A DNA stretch of 64,000 nucleotides from positions 6,233,800 to 6,297,799 of the forward strand of contig NC_030859.1 of NCBI RefSeq assembly GCF_000208745.1, in the 5' to 3' direction. This DNA comes from Theobroma cacao. Its lineage: Eukaryota; Streptophyta; Magnoliopsida; Malvales; Malvaceae. Made by a program: the position numbers and the translations under genes. Under the pieces are notes generated by a model. The model did no database searches. It was not told the origin of the DNA and saw only the letters and a program-made list of their open reading frames with translations. This document shows positions 34,431 through 45,893 of the stretch, piece by piece (the stretch's first letter is position 1; every line of letters begins with the position of its first letter).

Positions 34431-36788
34431 AAGATTGAACATCAAATGGAAAAGGAGTGATATCTATTTCTTTTCTCTTTTAAATTTTGAAAAATGCTTG
34501 AGTGATGAAATAGATTGTTTATGAATTGCTTGTATGAATATTAAGTGTTGTTCATGTTGCATTTGCTTGAAAATATATATGATTAATTGTTGATTGCAAG
34601 GTATATGAGTATGAGATGCATTTACACTTGAACATAAATGATTTGATAAGGTAATTGATAATAACATAAGCATATTTGATAACTTGCTCTCACACTCATT
34701 CTAGTAGTTTAAACAACGAATTTGAGCCTAAAAGTTAATCTTTTTAATTTTCTTGTCTCTAAAATATGTTAACCTTTTGAATAATCTTGCTTTGAAAATT
34801 TAGAATCAAATTGATAAGTTCAAAATAGTTAAAACAACACTTGACTACTTGAATTGATTTAATCAATATGAATCCATCGGAGAAAACCATTTGCCATGCT
34901 TAAGCTTATATTGATATATAGCTTGAACAAGTTTGTCACATGTTGAAAATGCTATTATGACTTGTTCTTGATGAAAATGAAGGCATGAGTAAATGCTTGA
35001 AGTTGTTGATCTTGTGTGCTTGCATAGATGACATTATTTTTTGAGAAATTGAAAAGTTAAAATGCTTGGTCTAGAATCAATATTTGGAATATGCTTTATA
35101 ATTGTGCTTAATTGATTATTTCAAAACTGATTTGTTGATTATGATGAACACATTGAACGTCATGAAAAATATTTTTAGTTCATTTATCGTTTTGGTCAAG
35201 CCACATGCTTATATGATATCTCATCTTACTTGACCTTAAGATTTGAAGTATATAACTTGACTTGAGTTATGTTCTTGAATGAGAAATTTAAAGTGTTAAG
35301 TTAGATCATAATATACTATGATGACATAGTTGAAATATTTTTGAACATGCATTTAAATGTTAACTACGTCTTCCATGAGTTTAAATGATTACATAATCTA
35401 AAGACTATGTATGCATCCAACTTGAGCTTAAAGGTTACCAATTGCATGCTTATTTCTTGAATCTTAACAATTGGTATTCATTGATGCTTGGATGCTTAAG
35501 TTAGATATATTCATGAGTTGAGTACTTTATTTTCAATATCTTATAACAATTGGTATTACTCATAAATTATGAAACATTGAGAAAAAACAAGTATCTTACC
35601 TTTATTGATCATCTTTTTGCTTATACCCATGTTTTTTTATTGAAATTATGCATGTATTTCGCGAAATGAATTGAAATCATGATTAGTGAAAATAGTCAAA
35701 GTTCTTTTGTAATCATGTTTATGCCTATTTAATCATAATATTCTCTTGTATGATTACAACAAATACAAAATATCTTGGCAATGCTTCATTGATAATGATA
35801 ATGTCTTGATGACAAAACTTCTCTTTAATTTGATAATTTAATACACAATTACGAGAACTTTAATTGAAATGATTACTTGAAATTATTATTGAAAAAAGAT
35901 TACCAAAAAGGCTAAATGATGATATTTTCATCATGATGTACTCTTGTTGAGATAATTCTCTCTTGAATTGTCATTCTGATAAGAATTTTCTTACATGTTT
36001 GATTGATAGTGCTCGGACAATGCATGATGAAAATTAAAAAAAAAAATGTGCTTAATGCAAAATGATATCTTGAACATGCATTGGAGTAAATGTGCACAAA
36101 CATCTTGAAATTATGAGTATTTGTAGAATATCTTGAATATTTATTTAAATACTCATGTTTAATTACCTCCTTAAATATATGAGTATGAGATTGACATGTT
36201 AAGCATTCTATTTAAACACTCATCTATCATATGTTCATGATTTATCCTCATAATTGTCTCATGATCCATCTAAAGGAAGGTAAAATTATACTTTAATATG
36301 ACCAATCATTTAATTCCTTCTCTTTGTTGGAATTGATCTAGTGAATGCCTAAAGGAAATATGGCCATTAATATTGTCCCATGATTCTTGAGCACTTGAAA
36401 TCTTTAACAATGATCTTGGTAAAATCTCAACAAATGGTGTTCATCTCTATTTGTAATATCTCTTAAACAATATATTAAATTTGTGCTTAATAATGCCTCA
36501 CATTCATGCTTAAAAGATGATTGATATGCTTCTTGATATACTTGTTTGTATATAAATTTGTGAATATATTTACATGATTGGTTGTGTATTTAATTTGTTT
36601 GTCTTTAATTAATTGCATGATTACTTGATTATTTAGTTGAATGAATATGCAAACATACTAGCATATAAAGTTGCATATCTATCAGTAAATCGTATTCACA
36701 TTATAAATGCTCTATATTTGACTATGCTTGTCTACATATGTGCATGCCCAAAATAGAACTTCAAAGATAAAATGTCCACACTTTGCTT
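34431..36788 (+). repeat. AT-rich non-coding interior of the copia element
   Basis: I find no gene in these 2.35 kb. The sequence is low in complexity, with many TTGAA, ATTGA and CTTGA words and no pol motifs. It continues after the nested LTR at 38421-39168. It looks like the long non-coding region of a gag-only, non-autonomous copia element. Confidence 0.5.
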
Positions 36789-38415
36789 TGTTGGCAATTT
36801 TGCACACTCAAGTATATGTATCGAACAAGTAATATAGACAGTAAGTTCAGAATTGTATCCCATAAGGATTTGCTCCTAAATCTTCATTAAGTACAAAATT
36901 ATAACAAACTAATTTTATCCAAGTAACTCGATTTTTTAGAAAATTAATTAAAACTAAATTAAATCAAACGTTAAATTAATTAACAGAAACTAAAAATTCA
37001 CTTGAGAAAAGCAATAGACTAAAATCTAAGATTATAGGTTCATTATACACTTCATCTTATACCAGCTTCTTTTATTATTTCTATTCACGGGTGGTTTTAC
37101 TAACCTAGAATCCAAAACCATGTACAAGTCTCCATTGAGATGCTTGCACAAATAGCAAACTTAATTGGATCACTATATGTCTATCGTAATCAATTAAATA
37201 ATGTTCATTAAGCTAGTATTCTAATTTGGCTATGTATGGCAATTGATGTATGTCTATCCAAATCGTAAATCAGATTACTTTATTGACCTGAACATACATT
37301 ATTCAAATCTTCATCCAATTTAAAATCTCTTTATCAAGTCTCAATTAGATTCACAAATCAGTTAATTATTGACCAGACAATTAAAAGCATTAAGATTATA
37401 TCTGAATAAACAAAACTATACCCATTCATAATAAATAAAATAGAAACATAGATTTAGACTGCATGTTGAAATCCACTACAATCCTAGAAAATGTAAATTA
37501 GTTTATAATATCTAATAAACAAATAATCCAAAGAAAATTATCCATCAAAATGAGTTTAAGAAAGTTAAAGAAAAAACAAAAGTTAAGAGAGAAACCAAGA
37601 GTTATCAATTCTTGAATCTTCAATCTTCCTTGATTTTTCTAGCTTTCTTGCATGTTTGACGACTTTTTTTTCTCCAAAGAACCCTAGCTTAACTGTGTTT
37701 GAAGTTGCTCTCAAAAGCCTCCTTAAATAGCCTCTCAAAACCCTAGTTTTTTAAAAACCTGTTAAAACTAATATCCGAGATATTGGGCTAGCACTGCGAT
37801 GCTAGCACTTGACGATTTTTCTCTATGATCCCATTCGAAATGGGCAAAGTGTTAAATATGAAAGTTTTCTCCCTGCCTCTTAGATTTCCAATGGCTCAAG
37901 AATCACATCAATTGGACTTCTGGAGTGAATGATATGCTCAAAATACTGCATCATGTTCAGTCCATGCGGACTATTGCAATGCTCCAAATTCGACAAGGAT
38001 TTTGACTATAATCCGATCAGGACTGAGTAAAGTGATAAACACCAAAGTTGTAGCCCTTCCTCTTATCTTTCTAGTGATTTACAAATCTCATCAATTGGAC
38101 TTCTACAGTGAAAGTTATGACAAAATACCAAAGCATGTTTAGTAAAAATTTGCACCTAGCCATTTTTGCTCAGTCACTTTCATGAATCTTTATGCATTTG
38201 AGAACCTTCAAAACAAAATCTACATCAGTGATGGCTCAAATTTGGACTTTTAACATAAAAGAGAGCTAAAAGTACTTAAATTAAAGTAGTTCAACATGCA
38301 CTAAACTTAATAACAAAAACCATAAAAACTACCAAAAATTACTTAAAAACACAATGACTTAACTATTTTTAATAATCAAAATATGGCAAAATAACTCTAT
38401 ATCATAGAGTTATCG
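36789..38415 (-). mobile_element. Solo LTR, Athila-like, 1627 bp
   Basis: It starts TGTTGGCAATTTTGCACAC and ends AGAGTTATCG on the plus strand (the last two bases CG in place of the usual CA). It has a perfect 5-bp target duplication TGCTT (36784-36788 and 38416-38420). The left third matches the LTR fragments at 27560 and 28864. On the minus strand a TATA-like box (CTATTTAAGG) lies at about 37720. It interrupts the AT-rich copia interior. Open frames inside are not genes. Confidence 0.85.
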
Positions 38416-38420
38416 TGCTT

Positions 38421-39168
38421 ATAAAAGTACATCTATATGTGGCATTCTTGGTTGATTATTGAATGATATACTCCTTATTAACTTACTTGGAAATATATGA
38501 AATGGAGATATATCTTGATTTGTTTATGATATATTGAAATATTCCATAATGCTTTGATTGAACATCTTATATGGAAATATATCTTGGTTCAAAATATTTG
38601 TGGCACTCTTGATAACGACTTATATTGTGCCTTGATTGCAATAGTTGAATATATTTCTTCATGCTTTAATTGAGTATCTTAAATAGAAATATATTATGAA
38701 TTACTTATACATATTGCTCCTTAAATGTGCTAAATGAGTATATTTCTCTATGACTTGCTTGAATATATATATTGATTGAATATTTGTAGGGAAATATATC
38801 TCAATGTTTTGATTTGATGGTTAGAAATTAGTATTGAACTTAATGCTTATTTATACTTTATAATTGTTTCTAACCATTATCCCTTGAGTTTAAGTGTTTT
38901 AAGCTCACATTTCTTAACCTTTTTGATACAACAAAAAGGGGAGAAGGTTTATGAGCACATTGAAATGCTTTTATATTAGCTGAACATGCCTTGAAAACAT
39001 TTTTTAGCTTCATGCATACATTAAAAGGGAGAATTTTCAAAGTTCATATTTATTTTTTATATCCTTTTCATTCACATTTAAATGTTTTCAACAAGGGTAT
39101 AAAGACTAATTTAGGGAGAGGTTTCAAGAAATTTCAAATGCAATATGCTTATGTTTTTGTCATATTAA
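38421..39168 (+). repeat. Copia interior, continued
   Basis: AT-rich, no coding motifs, like 34431-36788. It ends at the purine tract AAGTGGAGAGAT (39169-39180) that primes plus-strand synthesis in copia elements. Confidence 0.5.
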
Positions 39169-39180
39169 AAGTGGAGAGAT

Positions 39181-40681
39181 TGTTAGCCTTGAGTTACATC
39201 ATATTTTGATTTGACAAAAATCATATATTTTCTTGAACTTAATGTCAAATATTTGAAACTATTTGAAATAAATTTTTAATCTTCTAAGGTTATGTATTTA
39301 TTTGAAAAGCCATACATCATTAGAAAACATCTTATAAGCTTTCAAACAATACATATTCGACTAAAAATGTAAAAGCAAACATGCCTTGAAATGTTATTTG
39401 AATTTAGGAATAAGGCAAGGAGGAAATAGTTGAAGAAAAGTGCAAAAAAGCTAAGAAAACCTCAAGACACAAGTCAAGAGTCGATCCAACGGTTGAAAGA
39501 CTGCAAAACTTGAAGATTATAAAGCCATAGTCGACCTAAAAGTGTTTATAGTTGACTCTATTCTACAAAGTTCAAGAAAATCAAGTTTTGAATGGACATA
39601 GTCAACCTTGGACCAAGCATAGTCGACCCTGACAAGTCAAAAGTAAGGAAATGTCAACATTACACAAACGTAGTCGACTGTAGAGGAGGTATAGTCGACT
39701 ACAGCAGTCCAATTTTGCAAAATACAAGCTCTTGGGACAAAGATTGAGTAGAGGAAGGTTATACTTGACTATAAAGCCTTAGTTTGAGAAATTTGAAAAA
39801 CATAGTCAACCCTCAAGCTTCAGCAATGGTTAGATTTGATTCAAACTTGTGTCTAACAGCTCCAAACATTACTCAAGCTATAAATAACTGCATTTGAGAT
39901 AGGTGGAAGCAATAGAAAACTAGCACAAAAGAGAAAAAACCTAGAAAGACCAAAAAGCTCATATTTACTCTTTAAACTTGATTTTAGTCTTCCATCAAGC
40001 TTAGAAAAGTTGAATACTTGCTTCATTCAAGTTGATATTTTTTCTCTAACTACACATTAGCTTAAAGTCTTAGCACCCAACCTGTATACAAGCATTTTCT
40101 TGCTGAAATTTGCACTTTATTGTAAAGGTTCTAGTTTAATCTTGAAAAGCTATTTGTAAGGATTTATGGTTGAGCATTTAAAAACCATTGTTGGTGGGTT
40201 ATTGCTTGATCCTATTAAAAAGCAAGAATCCATTTGTGAATTGTGTAAAAGTTATCACTTTGTTTTGTTAAAAAGCAATAACCTTGATAGTGGATTGAAA
40301 TTCCTTGGTTACCAAGGGAGTAGATGCAGGCATTGAAAAAGTCAAACCGCTATAAATTCTCTACGTCTCTTTTAAATTTTTGTATTATTTTTCATTGCTT
40401 ATATTTGCCTTAGGAAAATAGATTTATATTGTTTTATTGTTTTATACTTAGAAAAATATTTTCCATTTATTATTACATAGCTAGTATTTAAATTAGGAAA
40501 AATATTTTACTTTGGTATATTATTTTTATATTTAGTGATTTATCGGTGAAAACTTGATTTTGATAATTAAAAATATTCTTGGGTGAGAAGCTTTGATTTT
40601 TAATACCTAAATTTTTAAAGAAAATTTTAATATATCAATTCATCCCCCTCTTGATATATTGTTCACTTTGAGACTTTTACA
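39181..40681 (+). repeat. Ty1/copia 3' LTR (Sirevirus-like)
   Basis: It starts TGTTAGCCTTGAG directly after the purine tract and ends near GAGACTTTTACA, 1501 bp. A TATA box (GCTATAAATAACTG) is at about 39879-39890. Upstream of it, 39520-39720 holds palindromic TAGTCGACTA-type motifs. The pyrimidine-rich CCCCCTCTTG near the end resembles the LTR ends of this group. Beyond it the sequence passes into a gypsy gag start on the other strand, which the copia element has interrupted. The 5' LTR is not recognised. Confidence 0.75.
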
Positions 40682-41121
40682 CTACCATCAAGAATGTCTA
40701 TCTTTATTCCCAAATCTTTATTAGCAATAGTTTTTAGGAGACATATAAATACTTCTTCATCAGAGGACGATTCTTGATGAAAAGGGTTGGTGTTATCCTC
40801 TTTATCATTGAACTACTGTTGTTGATTTGAGCAGCATCACGTCTTGTGAAGTTGCTCTTGTAATTGTTGAACTTGGCAACGTAATTCCTCAATCTCAATT
40901 TTGTGAACGTTTCTTTAACTAGCATTTTAGCGTCTTGACAACATTTTGTTAGCTCAAATGAGGAATGACAATTATGGCAATGATGATATGGCGATGATGT
41001 GGTGATGTAGAAAGAAAAATGATGACCAAATTATAAAATAATAAAAGAGACAAAATTATCCAAACAAAGAGAGTCGAAACTCGACAACGATAAGAACTAC
41101 GCAACAAGAAATGATCCTCTT
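40682..41121 (-). pseudogene. Ty3/gypsy gag start remnant
   Basis: The minus strand just downstream of a primer-binding site reads a segment like IEIEELRCQVQQLQEQL, followed by an acidic FHQESSSDEE stretch and LGIKIDILDG. This matches the common N-terminal coil and start of the retrotransposon gag domain in small plant gypsy elements. Stops break the frame. The copia element inserted at 40682 cuts it off. Confidence 0.65.
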
Positions 41122-41133
41122 GCTCTGATACCA
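41122..41133 (-). other. Primer-binding site for initiator tRNA-Met
   Basis: The plus strand reads GCTCTGATACCA, that is TGGTATCAGAGC on the minus strand, the standard retrotransposon primer-binding site. It separates the LTR (to the right) from the gag start (to the left) and sets the element's direction. Confidence 0.9.
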
Positions 41134-41239
41134 AACTGACACCAAAATGTCATGAGGACACCAATTTTGGCAAGATTAGAAACCCCACTAAAGTGAAAAA
41201 TGGCAAAACTCTCACTTTAGTTGGTTAAACCAAAGATAC

Positions 41240-42322
41240 TATAAGGGGCATTTTTAAAAATAACCCTTAAAGATAAGATATTTTTAAAAATAGCCCTTTT
41301 TATAATTTTAACTATTTTTAACCAAGTTGGACAAAATTACCTTTATTGAAATTACACTCCATGTACAAAAATATGTTACACGCCATGATTAGGTTGTTTC
41401 ACGCCATATACAAAAACATATGACACGTCATGGTTAGGTTGTTACACACCATGTACAGAAACATGTGACACGCCATGTGTAAAAACATGTGGCACGTCAT
41501 GGTTGGGTTGTTACACGCCATGTTGAAAAAATACTGTTGTTACACGCCATGTACAAAAACATGTTACACGCCATGGTTAAGAAAGGTTGTTACATGCCAT
41601 GTTGAAAAACAAATATTGTTGTTACATGCCATATTGAAAAAATATTATTGTTACACGCCATATTCAAAAACATTTTGTTATACTTTAATTTCTAAAATGT
41701 TGTTGTTACTTACGGACCAAAACTTCAAATCCTCTCAACTCTCTTCATTTCTTTTTATTTTTTTGACAATTTGACACCGATTAAAGTGTTTCTAACATAT
41801 TTTCATAAATCAAAACATAAATTTTCTTATCTAAAACACCTATTTACACTAAAAATAAAAAAAATTCCTTTGAAAACCTAGGTTTATAAATTTCAATTTT
41901 TTGAGTTTATTGGTGTCTAGATCCTAAATTGATTTAATTAAAAGCTATTTCAAACATATGTGATCATTTTTATCGTTTTAGTTTTACGTAAAATACCTAA
42001 AAATCAAATTTCTCAAATAGTCACTCGGCCCAAGCACATCAAAACCATTGCTTGGTGTCTTGAAAGCGCAAGAAAGAGAAATTTAAAAATACGGGAGAGA
42101 GAAATCAGAAGCATAGCAAACGAATGCCAAAAAGAGAAATCGATAAAATTTGAGAGATTGGGATGGTGAGAGAGAGAAATCAAAAACACAAATGAAGAGA
42201 AATTGTGATGATGGTTTAATTTATTTGAAATAGTTTCAAAGGTATTTTTGTCAAGTTACGGCTAAATATAGCTAAAAACAGTTAAATTTATTTTGATGGT
42301 TATTTTTAAAATGTTCTTATCA
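41240..42322. mobile_element. Non-autonomous Mutator-like DNA element
   Basis: The ends are inverted repeats: ATAAGGGGCATTTTTAAAAA on the left and the reverse complement of GGTTATTTTTAAAATGTTCT on the right, about 24 bases with three mismatches. They enclose 1.08 kb without transposase. The element splits the short LTR 41137-42589, whose two halves join sensibly without it. The 9-bp target duplication expected for Mutator elements is not clear (AAAGATACT against a CAAGAAAGACT flank). It carries the ACGCCATG repeat field at 41360-41670. Confidence 0.6.
41360..41670. repeat. Field of ACACGCCATG / ACATGTGACACG repeats
   Basis: Around a dozen copies of (A)CACGCCATG or CACGTCATG alternate with GTACAAAAACATGT and GGTTGTTACAC in irregular spacing. 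The field makes an open frame (41475-41774) with a repetitive Cys/Tyr/His-rich peptide; I judge it an artefact. Confidence 0.85.
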
Positions 42323-42589
42323 AGAAAGACTATTCCTCATAATTTCCTCATACTATAACCTCTTGCACTTTTGAAAAAAGTCTAGAGGAAATAAGCACTA
42401 CTAATTCAACAAAATATTCTTTATTTATTATCAACTTGAAGCTTAACACATAACCCACTAAGGCTTTATATAACTATTTCTAAGGAAGAAAACTTCTTAT
42501 TTCCCATGTGGGACTGCAAATAAACTAAAACTATTATTTTATCCTATAATTCCTATGTGGGACCTAAATAATAATATACTCCTATATCA

Positions 42590-43749
42590 TACGCTTTATG
42601 TTACGAACTACGCTCCTTCGCCTAAGTACGTGATAGTCCGTATGGCACTTGAGTGGACGCTTCCATGCAAGTCAGTCGATACTCGATTATATCTGATCAA
42701 ACATCAATATTAGCAACAAATTAGACTAAGAGAATGCGCATCAAAATCATAGGGCATATTGAATGCCATATATGCAACCACCAAGTCATAAAACGGAAAA
42801 ATGTTTTTATTAATATGCAAATAATTGCAAAATGGACCAAGGCACGCCATTGTCAGACCATAGGGGCAGCCCTAGATGATTCGCTACAAACATACCTTTA
42901 CTAGTGAGATAACCCAACAATTCGCCTACTGCTCACTCCCTATAAAGAGTTTACGAGAGTTTACACGTATTCTACCAATAGCAATTACAACGCTTGAAAT
43001 AAAGACATTCCTTTCCCAAAGGGTCTTCTCCCCTAAGACTTAACAAATATTTTTAGAGATGTCATCACGAGCCATTACAATGTTTGAAAGAAGGGCATTT
43101 CCCTTACAAGTACAAAAGACTCAATCTCTTAAACAACTCTACCCTATCCTAGTTCGATACAAGGTTAGCTCATGACACTTTGCACTTTCCTTTTTCTTTG
43201 AATTTTGGTTGAATTTAACTTGCATTTGAAAGATGGATTAGGATTAAGATGAGTTGATCATATTAGAATAAGGACTCTTTTTTAAATTATTTTATTTTTT
43301 ATTTTTTATTATTAATTTTTTTCTCAACAATTGAGAAAAGATTACGGACAAACTAAGATGTCTACATGTATCCTTACCAATCTTACCAGTTTTTACTTTT
43401 AATTGCATTTTTATACTTCTACCATTAGTTGACAAAATACTCACTATTTATAACCATTGACGAAATTTTTAAATTTTACAAGTAAAGTTAGAATATCATA
43501 TGTCATATTATTTATTATATTAATTTATTAATTTTTAAATATATTCTAATGAGATATGTGATAACTTTTTAATTACATTTGTCAATTTTAAATTTTGTAA
43601 ACGATGTATAGGATAATAATTTTTTTCACACATGAAAATTGTTTGAATATCCCACTTATAGTTTTATATTGAAATTTGAGCAAAATACATCCAAGATAGA
43701 GATAGAGATTTTATGTATGACTAGTTGAAAGTGAAAATTAAAAAAAAAA
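42590..43749. other. No gene seen
   Basis: About 1.16 kb without coding sequence. The part at 42600-43190 is richer in GC than its surroundings and has repeat character. From 43380 the sequence is AT-rich. Confidence 0.5.
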
Positions 43750-44195
43750 AAGGCATAATACTTAAAAAAATCCTAAACTATAAAAAAAATCAAATAAATC
43801 TTTATTTTTTATTACATTTAACCAACTCTTATACTTTTATTTTAAATCAAATAAATTTTTATAACTAATTATTAATTAATTATTGTTAATCAAAATATCA
43901 TTTGTTATTTTATGTCACATGATGCTAATATGACATGTTGACGTGTTATAATGGATGATGATATGACCATAACCTTTTTACTTTTTACGTCAGTGTCAGG
44001 TCAATGTCACGTAAACATGAAATTACAAGTAATATTTTAACTAATAACAATATATTAACCATTAGTTTTAAAAAATATTTGGTCTAAAATAAAAGTACAA
44101 AGGTTTAATTAAACAAGATAAAAGAATAAAAAATTATTTAAATTTTTAAAAATAATTTAAAAACTTTTTTGAGTATTTTAGCTTAAAAGGCTAAA
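43750..44195. mobile_element. MITE-like foldback element
   Basis: The left end GGCATAATACTTAAAAAAAT and the reverse complement of the right end (GCTAAAATACTCAAAAAAGT) form an imperfect terminal inverted repeat around 440 bases of AT-rich sequence. The GGCATAATACTTAAAAA start is a common kind of MITE end in plants. Target duplication not determined. Confidence 0.5.
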
Positions 44196-44816
44196 AAACA
44201 CTAACACTCTCAAGTTTTAGTCTTAATTTCACGCGGATCTATTAGTTTCAAAATGTACAATCCACTTTAAAATAATATCTTCCGCTAGATACATAAATTT
44301 AGTTGTAGTGAACCGTTAGTATTTCCATTAATTTGATGATGTGGTAATATTGAAAGAATGATTTTACTTTTTATTAATTTTAAAAATTACCTAACTATAA
44401 TTTTTTGAAACAAAAACTTTACCCTACCTCTTATCGATCAACCACCTCGCAATCAAATCTAATCGAAGAGCACCAAATCTAGCCAGATTAGGCTCCCTTG
44501 AGGAGCACCAGTCTTGGTGCTATGGTGCTCCCCAAGGAGCATTGGTTTGGTGCTCCTCAAGGATTAGTGATCTGGTGCTCCTCACAATTAGTGCTCTCCA
44601 AGAATGCACTAGGGAGCACTTAGATATAGTGTTTCCCTAGGGTGGCTTGGGATAATCAATTGGGGTAAGGGAACATTGTCGGTTGGCTTGAAAGAAAGGA
44701 AAAGAGGAAAAAAAAAGATATTTTAGATATTTCATGTTTAAGTATTAACATATTTTACACGTTTAGAGATGAAATATTTATTTTGAAAATGAATTATCTA
44801 CATGTAATTATAATTA
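44196..44816. other. Intergenic sequence with GGTGCTCC repeats
   Basis: No gene seen. At 44490-44640 the words GGTGCTCC and AGGAGCACC recur as direct and inverted repeats, including a near-palindrome at 44517-44545. Confidence 0.6.
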
Positions 44817-45483
44817 AGGTAACGTTTGGTATAAAGGAAGTGGAAGCACATTTCCTATAATATGTTCAATTAAATTACACTGCAGTGTTTGTTTTGCAAC
44901 AGACCACTGTAATGTAAGATTGTAAAGCAATCAAATTATATTGCACTCTACAATATTATTAAAGACATTTTTACCTTTCAACTTTATTATTTTGTTGAAA
45001 ACATTTTGTAATGTTATAATTAAAATAAAATTTATTAAAATAAAATATATAATGTAAAAATTAGAAATTAAAATTTATATAATATAGGTAAAAGAAATTA
45101 AAATAAAATATATAATATAAAAAATTAGATTAAAGAGATAAAAATAAAATATATAAAATTATAATAAAAATGAAAATAAAATATATGACATTAAAAACAT
45201 ATTTAAAATATGATATTATATAAAAATTAACAATAAAAAGTACAAGTATATTAAACTTGCATTTTAATAAACAAGTGTAATTTTGAAAATTAACATTACA
45301 TTTTTAATAAAGTACTTGTAAATCAAATACTGAAATGTTATTTTTTTTACATTTTAATCATTATTGTTTGTATATCAAATATTGTAATATTATTTTTTCT
45401 ACAATCATATTAATTATAATCATATTACTTGTAATTATATTATCTATAATCATATAGTATTGGAAAATATTAAACACCATCTA
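44817..45483. mobile_element. Possible MITE upstream of the E2 gene
   Basis: The AT-rich block starts AAGGTAACGTTTGGTATAAA and ends AATATTAAACACCATCT, so the ends pair as GGTRRYGTTTGGTAT-like inverted repeats, as in plant hAT- or Harbinger-type MITEs. Its interior (45000-45440) is almost pure A/T. It lies about 400 bases upstream of the E2 start codon. Target duplication not clear. Confidence 0.45.
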
Positions 45484-45781
45484 AAATTGAAGGTAAATGT
45501 ATATTACTTTAAAAAAAATACTAAATAGCAAATTGGAAAGAGGTAAAGGACGAAAGAAAAGGACTGGTGTGAAAGCCGGTAATAGGTGGGGCGGACGTGC
45601 CATGTGTTTTAGTTAGGCCGCTAAGTGCAACTGCAGAGCCAAATTTTTTTTTTAATCATAAGAAAAATAATTTTAGAAATATTTTCGTATCGCCGTAGAC
45701 CGGTAAGCACTCTGGCGCAGCCATTTTCGATCTAATGAAAAAGAACCTTTTGTTTTGTTTGTTCTTTTCCTTCTTTTAAAA

Positions 45782-45789
45782 TTTAAATA
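45782..45789 (+). promoter_or_regulatory. TATA-like box of the E2 gene
   Basis: TTTAAATA lies 105 bases before the start codon in an otherwise AT- and T-rich leader. The position fits a core promoter, but many such words occur in AT-rich DNA. Confidence 0.3.
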
Positions 45790-45893
45790 CAATACAAAAA
45801 CCAGTCCATTTTCTCTTCTTGTTTGATGAAACCATAAATTAAATACAGTAGAAGCTCTTTCTTGTCACACTTTTTTTCCTCAGAGCACTTTCA

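Larger units (their letters stand above)
41137..42589 (-). repeat. Short Ty3/gypsy 5' LTR split by a DNA element
   Basis: On the minus strand it starts TGATATAGGAGTATATT (42589) and ends TTTTGGTGTCA (41137), then GTT and the primer-binding site. Without the insertion at about 41240-42322 it is roughly 370 bp. A TATA box (TTATATAAAGCC, minus strand) is at about 42463-42474. The short length fits Reina-like gypsy elements; this assignment is tentative. Confidence 0.75.

Noticed and set aside
36789..38415. A complete small gene or non-coding RNA locus in the AT-rich 34-39 kb region
   Set aside because: The block has a perfect TGCTT target duplication and matches Athila-like LTR fragments nearby, so it is a solo LTR.
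41475..41774. A 99-codon open frame rich in Cys, Tyr and His, looking like a repetitive peptide
   Set aside because: It follows the ACGCCATG repeat field inside a DNA transposon; the periodicity comes from the DNA repeat and no start context or homologue is apparent.
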